A DNA stretch of 64,000 bases, taken from contig CM036762.1 in assembly GCA_020796225.1 (NCBI GenBank), positions 10,923,633 through 10,987,632 on the forward strand, read 5' to 3'. The notes under the pieces were generated by a model that worked only from the letters and a program-made list of their open reading frames with translations, made no database searches and was not told the DNA's origin. Positions 11,515 to 21,575 of this stretch are shown one piece after another. A program made the translations under genes and the position numbers. The stretch comes from Arion vulgaris. Its lineage: Eukaryota > Mollusca > Gastropoda > Stylommatophora > Arionidae. Position 1 is the first letter of the stretch. Every line of letters begins with the position of its first letter.

Positions 11515-11855
11515 GCCACCTTAACAATCCTTCGGAGTTTATCACTTTCATAGACCAGATGCCCTGTCTCTGCAGCCGTCATGCTCAAACCATCAGTTAT
11601 ACCCTGAGTGACGAGTCTATCTTTTCCTTGGTCTTACTCTTTGTGTTATTCCTCCTTCCATGATGGTTTACTCCAGCCCTCCGTGTCTCTTTGTGTATCC
11701 AAAATACTTTAATTTTCTCATTCTTATTTATAGCATCAGCCAGTTTTCTTTGATTTTGAGCTCTTTCTGGATATATCTATTTGCTCTCTTCTCCGTCCAA
11801 GGTATACGGGGGACGCTTCTGTAACACTTATATTCAAACGCACAAATATGTGTTT
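11490..11855 (-). mobile_element. LINE 3' end fragment
   Basis: Minus-strand reading gives YKCYRSVPRIPWTEKRANR, then KLKYFGYTKRHGGLE and a tail ending in CATCATCATC on the plus strand. This is the C-terminal region of an APE-type LINE. Frameshifted. Confidence 0.78.
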
Positions 11856-11857
11856 AT

Positions 11858-12480
11858 ATGTGTTATATACTAAATATGAATTACCGGTCACGAATTACCA
11901 GAATTAAGATATGTTGGCGATACAGTGCTATTATCTACATCACATATTGGTATAAGGAACTTGATAAGGTCACTTCAAAAAACCAGCGAAGATCAAAACC
12001 TTTATCTCATTACAATGAAAACAAAGATATTTACAACTGATAAAACAGAATTGATGGTTAATATATGTGTCAACGACCACAAAATAAAAAGAGTCGACAA
12101 CTTTGAGTACCTTTGTACATTGCTGACAAATGACGGAAATGCTATAAAAGAAATTAAAAGAAGGCTGAGAATTGCTTTGCAAAAATTAAAAAAACTAAAT
12201 AACCTATGGGAGGGAACTGACTTTAGAACAAAAATAACGTGTTTAAGAGCCTGCGTTTTTCCCCAGGCAACATGTGGTTGTGAAACATGGAACATTGACA
12301 AAGCGACAGAGAAGATCAGTAATGCCTTTGATTGCAAACGCTACAGAAGAGTACTTAGAATATCATGGGCAGAGAAAAGAACAAACGATTCTTTCTTCAG
12401 CAGCTTGATATTAAAGAGAGTTGGCTATGACAAAGCATAAAAACAAGGAAAATTAAATATTTCGGACACATCAAACTACA
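11858..12480 (+). mobile_element. LINE fragment: RT palm/thumb region
   Basis: The 171-residue frame at 11925-12440 starts just after a YADD-like region (WRYSAIIYI) and runs through VDNFEYLCTLLTNDG, IKRRLRIALQKL and ISWAEKRTND. These are the post-catalytic connection and thumb segments of an APE-type LINE reverse transcriptase. It is followed by YFGHIK-like text at about 12460. Truncated at both ends. Confidence 0.8.
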
Positions 12481-13095
12481 TGAGGGGTCAAAGGCGCATG
12501 GTGGCAACATGTGCCAGGGTCAGTGAAGGGCACTGATCAAGACCCTGCCTCTACCTTCACGTGTGACCCTGGTAACAGACTTTGGTTCCGGTCTGGCTAA
12601 GGGAGAGGAGGGGAGGCCTCGAGGAGAACTACAGGTAGTGGTAGTAGTGCAAGCACGGAAAAGCAATGCAGGTCCGAAAAGCCCTGAACAACGATCGTTC
12701 AGAACAAATGCTAAACTCCCCCTGGAGTAAATGAAGGAATTAAAGGGATGAGAGGTGCATCCCAAAGATGAAACGGGGAGCTAAAACTCGGAGCCCTGTG
12801 CACGAGTCAAGCTCCATGTCAGAGCAGTTCCTAGGTACGGTAAATGCGACGGTAGAGTGAACACAATGGTCTTAACACAATTAGCAGCTTCCGTCCGATG
12901 GGAAAGGCTACACACGAAGGGATGAGAGATGCATCCAAATTTAGAAAGAGTGCAAACTCCCCAGGAGTAAAGGGTCACAAGCAAATTGCCAGCTGTATGG
13001 GTAGAATCAATAAAAAAGGTGAGAAACGAATCAAAAAGTCTCGGCAAAGTATCCGAAACACGACAGCGCAGCATCGTGATGCTATATGGAAAGGT
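12481..13095. other. GC-richer segment of unknown origin with internal imperfect repeat
   Basis: Not recognised. Two related blocks contain GGATGAGAG-TGCATCC and AAACTCCCC(T)GGAGTAAA, one near 12710-12770 and one near 12915-12975. It may be the 5' part of the Penelope-like element to its right. Confidence 0.4.
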
Positions 13096-13099
13096 ATGC

Positions 13100-13270
13100 G
13101 CAAACCCGTACATGAGGCTAAATATTCACAAAATAGACAGACTGAGACTGCAGTAAAACTATTTGATTGGCAAAACACGTAATCACAAAGTACTGTAGTT
13201 TTACAAATTACAAAAACAATGACAAAATACAGCAACATTTTGACCAACAAGGCGTTTCTAGACCAAATAC
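13100..13270. repeat. Penelope-associated terminal repeat with hammerhead-like motif (inverted junction)
   Basis: The left 45 bp (TTCACAAAATAGAC, GACTGCAGTAAAACT) matches the 5' part of the short element at 35305-35444. The right part is that element's 3' part reversed (CAAAACACGTAATCACAAAG to ACCAACAAGGC). It sits downstream (minus strand) of the GIY-YIG remnant. Confidence 0.65.
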
Positions 13271-13439
13271 AAACGTTTCTAATGAAAATCTGGGAAAAAA
13301 AACGAATAACGAAATAAATGTAACACAAAAAACACACATAAAACTAGAAATAGAACGGAAGAGAAACAATGAAAAATCTAGTAAATATATAACTTGAATA
13401 CATGCAAATATACCCATATAGATTACAAGGCATGGGAAG

Positions 13440-13748
13440 AGAAAGTACTAAGAAGCATAGGAATGTAATAGTTGAGCCCACGTGGTCGCAAGGTACCATA
13501 CAAAGAAATCAACCGATCCTCCAGAGCAAATCGGCTTCGATCATCCGAGAAATATGATCGGATGACTGTGACCTGGACATCGTGAGCTCTCAAGCCAATG
13601 GCCAGTATCGTTGAAATGGGTGGCTACAGGGTCACAGAGCATTGGCGTATGTCGCGCAAGTGTTGGGCGAATCGGTAACTGAGCCTCTTGCCTGTCTCGC
13701 CGATATAGCCTTGTTACACCGCTTACAGATAATGGCATATATAAGATT
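13440..13748 (-). pseudogene. Penelope-like element: GIY-YIG endonuclease remnant
   Basis: Minus-strand frames give, in order, ICKRCNK, GYIGETGKRLSYRFAQHLRD, VATHFNDTGHW, then VTVIRSYFSDD and LISLYGTLRPRGLN. This is the C-terminal GIY-YIG domain of Penelope-like retroelements: Cys pair, YIGETG, the HLRD and VA-HFN blocks, and a terminal GLN. In intact elements it follows the reverse transcriptase and nicks the target. Here at least three frameshifts separate the blocks and the RT is absent. The terminal repeat-like segment at 13100-13270 lies about 170 bp downstream, as expected for a 5'-truncated copy. Confidence 0.85.
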
Positions 13749-13854
13749 ACGAGACTCGCATGGAAACCATCGTCAATAATAAACGTGGCTAAGGAAAAGA
13801 ACAGTACGCGTCTGTATCATATAAGCACACGTGTTGCAACGCCGACGGCCACCG

Positions 13855-14085
13855 GCAGTGCCAAAATGTGGTGTGTTCGGTTTCAACCTGCGTTTGTGTA
13901 CGGTTTGCTCTCCGCTAGCCTTTTGCTGTCCCCAGCCAAAAACCACCAGGCAGCAGGTTGCTATTGTCTTTCAGGGCAGCGACCCGTAGACGACCTGCCC
14001 TCCCTGGCTGATGAGCGTCATCTGCCCAGGGATCTTTATCTTAGCGACCTCACCCAGTCAGCGCATGTAATCTAATGCTCCTTGG
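13855..14085 (-). mobile_element. R3 repeat, partial
   Basis: Shares CTAGCCTTTTGCTGTCCCC, AGGCAGCAGGTTGCTAT and GACGACCTGCC with the R3 copies at 15415-16090 and 61965-62640. No conserved ORF. Confidence 0.75.
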
Positions 14086-14435
14086 CGTAGATCTAAGCTT
14101 AAATTTACGGCACAAAAACATCATTAAGGAATGGTATCTTACGTTGTGTATGGATCGACCTCACCAAAGGCAGGAAAGCCGTTAGAGAAGGCACCCGATA
14201 TGCCCTAGATAAAACTAACTCTGTTCGAGAAAGAGTTACAAGGACATTAGGTCTCCTGCAATGATCCCTCTTGAAGGATCTAAGCTTCAAGTACCTCGAA
14301 AGTCGGCGAGGCAAACGAACAAAAATATGTTTGAGGGATGCATGTAAAAGGGTAATTTTAGGCCCACGCAAAAATCAGTCAGAAGCGCAATACCAGGAGT
14401 CGGGACTTTACGCCTGAATTAATAGCGGGTGTTTG
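14086..14435. other. Unrecognised segment
   Basis: No coding sign or known repeat recognised. Short minus-strand frames here have no family resemblance. Confidence 0.35.
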
Positions 14436-14439
14436 CGAG

Positions 14440-14595
14440 AGAAACAACATGAGTACTAAGAGAAAAATTTGTTTGATGGAATGGTTTTGGAAAAAGATTG
14501 AGAGGCAGACCTTGAAGACGATGGGTGCAAGATGTCATTGACGATCTGATAATGACTGCTGCTGACGCCGGGCAACTTGCACAGAACAGATAGTT
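14440..14595 (+). mobile_element. LINE 3' end fragment
   Basis: Plus-strand frame KRLRGRP, then RRWVQDVIDDLIMTAADAG resembles the C-terminal tail of APE-type LINEs. Its 3' limit touches the R1 insertion. Confidence 0.65.
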
Positions 14596-14600
14596 TTTCG

Positions 14601-14848
14601 CCCGAGTGGTTACCGGGGTCCAAATTTGGGGTGTAAAGAATAGAACTACTGTTACCTGCCACGCATGCCGTAAGAGGCGCCTAAGGAGGTTTGACTGAAA
14701 TCGGATGCACGTGTCCTAAACGTGAGAAGTCTATGCGTTTAGGTGCCTACCAAACTAATGCATCGTATACGTTCTTGGCAAAGATCAAACATATCACAAA
14801 GAGTGATTAAAATTGGTCGTAAAGAACGAACGCAAAGAAAAGAAGAGA
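14601..14848 (+). mobile_element. R1 SINE-like element
   Basis: Full copy beginning CCCGAGTGGTTACCGGGG and ending in AAGAAAAGAAG. TTTTTCG occurs on both sides (14594-14600 and 14849-14855) as a short TSD. Confidence 0.85.
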
Positions 14849-14879
14849 TTTTTCGGGACTGCTGTCATGGGAGCCAAGT

Positions 14880-15410
14880 TCCAGAAGGGATAATCTACTT
14901 GATGATGATAACATTCTCTCTTCGCCTTTTACCCCAGGTTGGGCATAGGCCTCAACCAACTCATGCCAAGTCTTCCTATCTCTAGCTATCTCCTGCAGCT
15001 CCCTGCAGCTCTTCTTTATATTGTTGATCTCCGCCTTCAAATCTCGTCTCCATGTATTTCTCGGCCTCCCTTCTTTCGCTGTCCCTGTTGGGTTCCAGGC
15101 AAGGACCCTTCTTGTTATATTCCCCTCCGGTTTTTGCAAAGTGTGTCCTATCCAGCGTCTTTTTAAACCTGTTCGTTCACTGGAATCTGTCTTGTTCTCT
15201 CCATAAGTTCCTCATTTGTGACCCTATCATACCATCTTATTCCTCTATTCTGCGCAGACACCAGTTGATGAATGTTTGCAATTTATGCGCTATTGTTTTA
15301 ATTGTTCTCCATGTTTCTGACCCATACAGTAAAACTGCTTTAACATTAGAGTTAAATATCCGAATTTTTGTTCTAGATTTGATTTCTTTGGACTTCCAAA
15401 TATTTACCAG
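14880..15410 (-). mobile_element. LINE 3' end fragment
   Basis: Minus-strand KIRIFNSNVKAVLLYGSETW, then LQTFINWCLRRI and GRPRNTWRRDLKAEINNIKK: the thumb to C-terminus of an APE-type LINE, ending in a TCATCATCAAG-like tail. Frames are broken twice. Confidence 0.85.
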
Positions 15411-15414
15411 TGCA

Positions 15415-16090
15415 ATGAACCGAGGGACTGGGTTGAGTCACAGGTGGGGACAGCCCAGGCAAATGGGAGCACGATACGGAAGACACGAAAAATGTGAGAA
15501 CGGCAAAAACTGATGGTGACCAGGCACCAGGGCAGAGCTAGCACGCACGCTAGCGATGCCACAGTGGACACAACCGAGGGGCAGGCGAGCATGGCCAGGG
15601 CATGCAAGGAAGGCACGAGGGTGTGCGTCCCACCCGAAAGTGCGGATCAACTGGAAAGCCCAGCAGAGATAAAGCCAGTGCGCGTTTCCGCTCGAAGAAA
15701 CTACTGCTGCCTTGTAGTTTGATTGGGGACAATCAATGGCTAGCGGAGCAAACGTACACAAAACTGGACGGGCGGCAAACCAAGGAGTCCACAAAACGAC
15801 CGGTTTGCTGGGCAGATGGCGCTCATAAGCCCGTGAGGGCAGGCCGTCTAAGGTCGATGCCCTAAAAATGGCAACCTGCTGCCTTGTGGGTTTTGGCTGG
15901 GGACAGCAAAAGGCTAACGGAGAGCGAACGCAGTAAACGCTGGTTGAAACCGAACACACCACCGAAAGATAAGCACCTGAACTCCAATTGGTACTGAAGG
16001 CTGTGCACGTACATCCTATTCTGTTTGACTGTTTATATATCACAATAGAATGATAAAAAACGGATTAAGAACGATCGCGAGACAGACACT
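15415..16090 (+). mobile_element. R3 repeat, near full length
   Basis: About 670 bp with no conserved ORF. Two internal related blocks (CTGCCTTGTAGTTTGATTGG near 15708 and CTGCCTTGTGGGTTTTGGCT near 15881) show it arose by internal duplication. It ends in a GA-rich tail (CGAGACAGACAC). Confidence 0.78.
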
Positions 16091-16121
16091 TGTATTTTTC
16101 TCTTTGCTAAAGCACCTTCGA

Positions 16122-16410
16122 GAGCCGCTGTAGCGTAGTTGTTAGTGAACTCGCTTCCAAGGCTGGTGGTCTGGGTTCAGCTCCGCAATGCGCGTGAAAT
16201 TGTTTCCCGACAGCTTCAGGTCGACCCAGCCTCAACTGGGTACCAGATATGCTCTGGGAAAGTAAAGGCGGTCGGCGTGATGCTGACCACATCACCCATC
16301 GTGTGCCGACGGTCAATGAAAATACAGGCCTAACACTGTATTGACCTATATACCACGAGGTATGAAAGGGTTCCTTTTAAAGTACCTTCATATCTATCTA
16401 TCTATCATTT
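16122..16410 (+). mobile_element. tRNA-derived SINE (family S1) with ATCT tail
   Basis: The head has an A-box-like GTAGCGTAGTTGTTAG and a B-box-like TCTGGGTTCAGCTCC about 35 bp later, the spacing of a tRNA-type Pol III promoter. A body of about 170 bp follows (GGCGGTCGGCGTGATGCTGA), then a (ATCT)n tail. Confidence 0.82.
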
Positions 16411-16610
16411 ATGCCCGTCTGCCCAGCGTGTTGGACTACGGGTGACTAGTCCTCTGTAAGTGCGGGTTCAACTCCACGGACTGGTAGAAAAGCTACAGGT
16501 TCCCAGATTTACGGTGTTCGTGGCACCGAGCCGAAGAGTTACAATGTCCATGACACCGAGCCGAAGAGCTTTCAGCTCAAGTGCTTCTGGGTCGGGGAAA
16601 AAAAAGTACC
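16411..16610 (+). mobile_element. tRNA-derived SINE (family S2), copy 1
   Basis: Head with CTGCCCAGCGTGTTGGACTA and B box GCGGGTTCAACTCC. The body has TTTACGGTGTTCGTGGCACC repeated as a variant (ACAATGTCCATGACACCG). The tail is A-rich. It directly abuts the S1 SINE. A second copy at 47092-47305 has a clear TSD. Confidence 0.85.
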
Positions 16611-16639
16611 TTCTATGGGGGTAGACTTCATGGCCCATT

Positions 16640-17170
16640 GATGATCCGTGATTTTGCACTCTGCTTAACTTTATGAATTCTGTCTTGAAGGTTGTAGCCT
16701 AGGCTGTTATGCCATACTCAAGTACTGGTCGGACTCTTCCAGTGTATAGCCTTTTCAGAATGCTACCATCCACATACCAGGTGGTGCCTGCTAGTTTGTT
16801 TATGATCCCCATTCTCTGCGTTGCTTTTTTTCCAGCTTCGTCTATCTGTGTTTTCCACATCACTCTGCTGTCACAGGTGATTTCCAGATATGTTGGACAT
16901 TCCTTCATTTGGAATAGGGTGTAATTTATCTTGAGTTTCACCATTGGTTTCTTCCTTGAGATGGCTACTGCTATTGATTCTTCTCGTGTCCACTGTGCCA
17001 GATCATCCGCGCAGATTATACTGTGCACTCTGTTGCCTTCCATTATAACATTTATAAAAACCAGAAATAATGTGGGAGACAGGACCCCTCCTTGGGGAAC
17101 ACCTTGTTCCATTATTGCCTTCCTGCCGTTTTTCATAGACCTGTACTCTGACTGTTCTATTTACCAGGTC
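16640..17170 (-). mobile_element. Jockey-like LINE fragment: reverse transcriptase
   Basis: Minus-strand frame 17136-16699 has the RT signature GVPQGGVLSPTLF, the catalytic box as CADDLA (usual YADD), then YLEITCDSRVMWKTQIDEA and a tail RVRPVLEYGITA. The same segments appear at 6330-6700. Both ends are truncated, and the frame closes at the tail. Confidence 0.88.
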
Positions 17171-17741
17171 CTGCATGCATAGAAAGTATTATGTCTGTGT
17201 TAGTATTCTCATATCTCTGTGCTCTTGAGGACAAGGAAGCCATAGTTAGCCTGGCTCCTCCAAAGTGACCTCTCCGGCCTGGAAGAGAGTGCCAGGAACA
17301 CCTCACAAGCCTCCCCATCACTACAAGGTAGTGGCCTTATAGAGATGTATGTATTCCTGTACTACCTATTTTGCAGATATACATGCAGATTGATAGGTAC
17401 ATGGTCACTTCCTTCCGATTGACTGCTTACTGTTCTTATAGCTAATCGATGAATATCACCAGTTACCATGGAAAGTCACACAGAATGAGGTTAGAAGATG
17501 CACTGTTTGATTTAGTTGATTGGAACAACATCATGAAGATAATTCAACTTTGTTTGTCAACCACAACTACTTTTGTGCCAGACATTTCTGTATAAATTGA
17601 AAAATGTGCTGTTGACCTTGGAGATCATGTTGTTTACATCATCATCAATGGTGGCATTTGGGAAAGTGTTCTTCCAAGATACACAAATCTGTTTACAGAC
17701 CTCAGTCTGTTTAATGTTTTGTTTGGTTCAATAAAGTTTTG
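17171..17741. other. Unrecognised AT-rich segment
   Basis: No gene seen. A 120-bp GC-richer block (GACCTCTCCGGCCTGGAAGA, near 17267) resembles repeat consensus but has no second copy here. Confidence 0.35.
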
Positions 17742-18082
17742 CTAAAGCTGATTGATACATAGTTTCAGTTTTCTATATTGGTCATACGCCCAAAGTTGAA
17801 ACAAGCTGCAGATAATGTCTAATGCTTTTCTGCAAATTAGACAATGTGCTAGGACACAGTCATCAGCCAACAGAATGTATGTGATAGCGTGTTGCTTAAC
17901 ATTTCCACTCCGCAGCATGTCAATCCTCTGGACCACTTTGGTAATGCTAAACATCCCCCATACATGTCAAAGACTTTAGACACACCAATCTTCAGTATTA
18001 CTTCATTGCAGTTTTGCATGTTATATATATCAAACTGTTCAGAAATAAATTGGGAATACACTAAACAAAATTTATTTGACAT
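17742..18082 (-). pseudogene. Possible decayed reverse transcriptase fragment
   Basis: Minus-strand pieces in two frames include KQHAITYILLADDCVLAHC and LDIICSLFQLW, resembling the ADD catalytic box and following helix of APE-type LINE RTs. GVEMLSNTLSHTF precedes it in another frame. No other motif is recognisable, so this is a weak call. Confidence 0.4.
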
Positions 18083-18454
18083 TTGTGCACAATAATTTGG
18101 TTAAAAAAACAATACAAAAATAAACAATATTTTTATTCCCCATTCATTGTGTCTATTACATAATTTTATCCAAGTGACATCTACATTAGTTATTACAACA
18201 TTCACATTATAATTGAAATATATAATGGGACAGACTTTAACAAAATTAAACTGTACAGTTTTTGTTTAGTTGACAGATCATCATTATCATCACTGTGCAT
18301 CAAAACAATTAGTTCATAAGTATTTCAATTTCATCTTCAGGCTAACCCTCAACATATAGTGACTAATGACACCAGTTATCTGTTGATTTACTACTTTTCT
18401 TTGACTTCCAGCATAGAGCTCTTGACCAACTTTACCCTATTTTATATTCTTGTA
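18083..18454. other. AT-rich DNA, nothing recognised
   Basis: No ORF or repeat recognised. Confidence 0.4.
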
Positions 18455-18596
18455 ATTTGATCAGGGTTGCAGATTCCCCACACTTCTTAAGTTTTTTACC
18501 CCAGGATCTCTCGTAAGGCATTCAGAATATCAGCCTGATCCATTCACTTTACACAGCAGCCATGCGCAAGTTTATTGACCAAGTCATTCCCTTTAC

Positions 18597-18836
18597 GCCT
18601 GTGTGGTGTAGGGGCAGGAAGCAAAAGTAGTACCACTGCAACCTACAAGGCATGTCATAAGAGGCGACTGATATAGGACCTAGGAAGCTACCTAGTAAAT
18701 AAAAATATAGCAGAAATCAAATGTGCTGGCCTACCTGTAGCGCACAACTGGCACAATGTACATTCACTCTAGGCTCAGATCACATACAAATCACACAGAT
18801 TGGTTAACAAGTGGTCGATATGGAGCGGTAGAAGAA
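18597..18836 (+). mobile_element. R2 SINE-like element with TSD
   Basis: 240-bp R2 copy between TTCCCTTTAC (18587-18596) and TTCCCCTTTAC (18837-18847). The ZNF-A flank near 313 has a single GTTCCCGTTAC and no element. Confidence 0.88.
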
Positions 18837-19780
18837 TTCCCCTTTACATATGTGTGCCTTGGAACTAAGATAAAATTGATTTAATTCAACCGTATCAAGG
18901 AACTCCAACTGACGTGCAATTTTATAGAGGCAATCATCTCATAGTGTAGACTGAGCATATGAAACTGATTGCAAAGAGTTGGAAGAACTTTTGCTTTGAA
19001 GAACACTGAATTTCTGGTCTGTATTCTTTATTCAGTTTATGCTAATACAAGAATTATATTTCTGGTTGTAACAACCCATACATGCACATATCACTTCTCT
19101 GGTGTAGAGTTATGACTTTCAAAATGATATAATTCAAAACAAGAATTTTGGAAACAGAAATGTATATGCTTGTAGCATTTATTGCTTGCATCAGGTGTGG
19201 GTGACACCCTCCAACATCAGATACACTGACATTACTACTGATACAACTAGAACTACATGTGTTAGAAATTAAATCACATCAACTAAACTGTATCACTTCA
19301 TGCACAATAGTGCTGCAATGTAATGTTAGTGATGAAATACCAACATGTGGCAGAATTTCAAGCTTGCTTATAACTTTTCTTGAACTATTCAATAAGTGAC
19401 CCTCATGTTAAAATTTATTGCTATTTTATTCATCTAATATAATTTTAATTCCTCTAATAAAAAACAAAGCTTGAAGATAATCTACGACAAACTGGTTATA
19501 GATATATTGCCACAAGGTGCACAGCAATTATAAGTAGTTCAAACTGAATATTTCAGGTGTATATCGAAGTCAGCATAGGTAGTTTCTTTGAAAGCTGAAC
19601 TATCTGTGTAGACATAGATAGAGGAAGTTAGATAACTGTATACAGTCTCCAGAGCACAGGCTTTTAGTATCAGTGCAATGTTTCTTTGTTTATAGTTTTA
19701 TCAAGGAGGTGTTTCTTAATTACTGAGTATTTTGTGTTTGTCAATGGTGGTGGGCTACATCTTCCTATCAAAAATGATTA

Positions 19781-21359
19781 GACAGAACAACCTTCTATCT
19801 TTCTTTTGCCATTCTCTGCTTTTTTTGCCACTATTCATAGCCGGTTTAACTGATGACCGATTTCCAGGATAGTGCACGCTCGGTCGCTTGATATGCTGTG
19901 TTATTGGAGTTTTAAGATGTCTGTAACCCATCAATCACCTTTTCTTTATCTGCCCCTTCCTCTTGATAATTCCATTTTCAGGTTGAACACTAGCAATTTG
20001 CGTATTCTTTACTGATCTTGCAACTGGTGTATTCTCTCTCGCTCTCTATCCTGCCTAGACCGATGAACCAAATTTTCTCATGAATTCTGCTGTTGTTTTT
20101 AGGGACTCCCCTCCGACAGCTTCGCAAAGCTCTGTGTTATCGGGCCAGGTTTCGTTTCTGAGACCTGCTAACAACTGGCAGTCTTGCAGTATGTGCTCTG
20201 CTGTCATGTCTGCCTTTTCACAGTGGCACAGGCTAGTTGTGCCAATTTTAAAGTTGATGAACATGTGGTCCTGATGCCTGTCATGGCCGGTATGGAGGCG
20301 AATCAGCAACTTGTTCACTACGGGATAGACCATAGTACCCATCTCTGATGCTGTGTTGTGGGTGGTCTTTCAACCACTTTTCTTTGTACTACCAACTGAT
20401 GGTTGTTTTAGCCTCCTCATAGCTTCCTCCTTCCTTTTGTTAGCTTGAAATTTGTCTATATATTCAATGTTGTCTCTTGTATGAACTTCACTGTCTTTGT
20501 AGCTCACACAGAGGTCTGTGTAGTTTTCTGTCGAGTATTGTTTCATTAGGCCAGTGAGTTTGCCTCAGTGTATCATATTTGGGGAAGTCTTGAAGTATGT
20601 GCTCTGCAGTCTGGTGTGCCTGTCCACATGTACATTGCCAATTCAAGCCTCCTCATAGCTGATCTTGTGATCAGTCTGCTTCTTCATTTCCACTAAAATT
20701 GCAGTGTGATGGTATTCACTGAATGACTGTACGTTAAAGTGAGTTTACTAGTACACCAAGGATTGATTTTAGCTCATTGAGCTCTGTTCTGGCAGAGCTT
20801 TTTAGTGCCGTGATGACCGAGAGAGCATAGGTGAATATCACTACTTTGTTGCGTGAGGCGCTTCTTCTCTCTAGGATCATTTCAACAGCTGTTCTTATTG
20901 CCTCCGTCCGGTAGTTGTTTGAAAACTTACCTGTGGCAATCGCCTTCATGATCTTCACTTTCTTCGAGAGTTTAAACACTATTCCTCCTCCGCCATCGCT
21001 GATTGCGGTCTTTGCCAATCCATCAGTATACATGTGTGCCTCAGCGCTCACAGTACTCGGTCTCTATGTATTTTTCTGTAACTGCTCTTCTTTTGCAGTT
21101 CTCTTGCTGCCCTTTTTGTATTCCTGAAGTGATTCCTTAATTCTGGCATATTGGTCTCGCAGGGACTGCGTATTCGAGGTCATTTTCAGCAAGTTTCCAA
21201 ACAATTTGAGTCTCTGTTTTTCAATGAATCTAATAGCAGCAGCTGTTCCACTATTCTTCTAATTTTCTCATTTCTTATATGGTCTCTTCTTGTTTTATTT
21301 ACTGCTTTCTCAAGCATCTCATTTCACAGGTGGTAATTTTCCTTTCTTGTTTTTATTTT
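19781..21359 (-). mobile_element. Jockey-like LINE (RNase H and C-terminal region) in the ZNF-B 3' flank
   Basis: The minus strand encodes RNase H pieces (HMYTDGLAKTA, GKFSNNYRTEAIRTAVEM; 21051-20734) and a C-terminal segment (LIRLHTGHDRHQD, FKIGTTSLCHC, AEHILQDCQLL; 20342-20055). A second degenerate copy of the C-terminal block lies near 20560-20660, so the insert is rearranged. The ZNF-A flank reads straight through at about 3055-3075 (CTGATTAAGC to GAAAATATTC). Confidence 0.85.
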
Positions 21360-21575
21360 AAAATTTCTATTACTTAACAGAATCTAAGCATTCCTTGGTG
21401 AATTGTCTAATAATAGCAAATTCTGCAAAAATACCAGTGAGAGGAGGGTGACTGTGTGCACATGTGGTGGAGAGGTGAACCCTTTAATCACTCACCTCTC
21501 TCCTTGTGACTGCTATTGTTCTCCACCTATCTACAACTTCCTCCCTATTATATCTTGTCAGACCACCACATCCAA

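Larger units (their letters stand above)
18455..21575. repeat. Duplicated 3' flank of ZNF-B (pairs with 180-3252)
   Basis: Collinear with the ZNF-A flank. Uninterrupted versions of four A-flank insertion sites are readable here: CATGCACA near 19079, GCTGCAATGTAAT near 19313, TTTCAAGCTT near 19355 and GTTCAAAC near 19532. Two insertions specific to this copy are 18597-18836 and about 19781-21359. Confidence 0.85.

Noticed and set aside
16122..16190. Functional tRNA genes at the SINE heads (also 16411, 26600 and 42190)
   Set aside because: A- and B-box spacing fits, but acceptor stems do not close and bodies, tails and TSDs follow, so these are SINE promoters.
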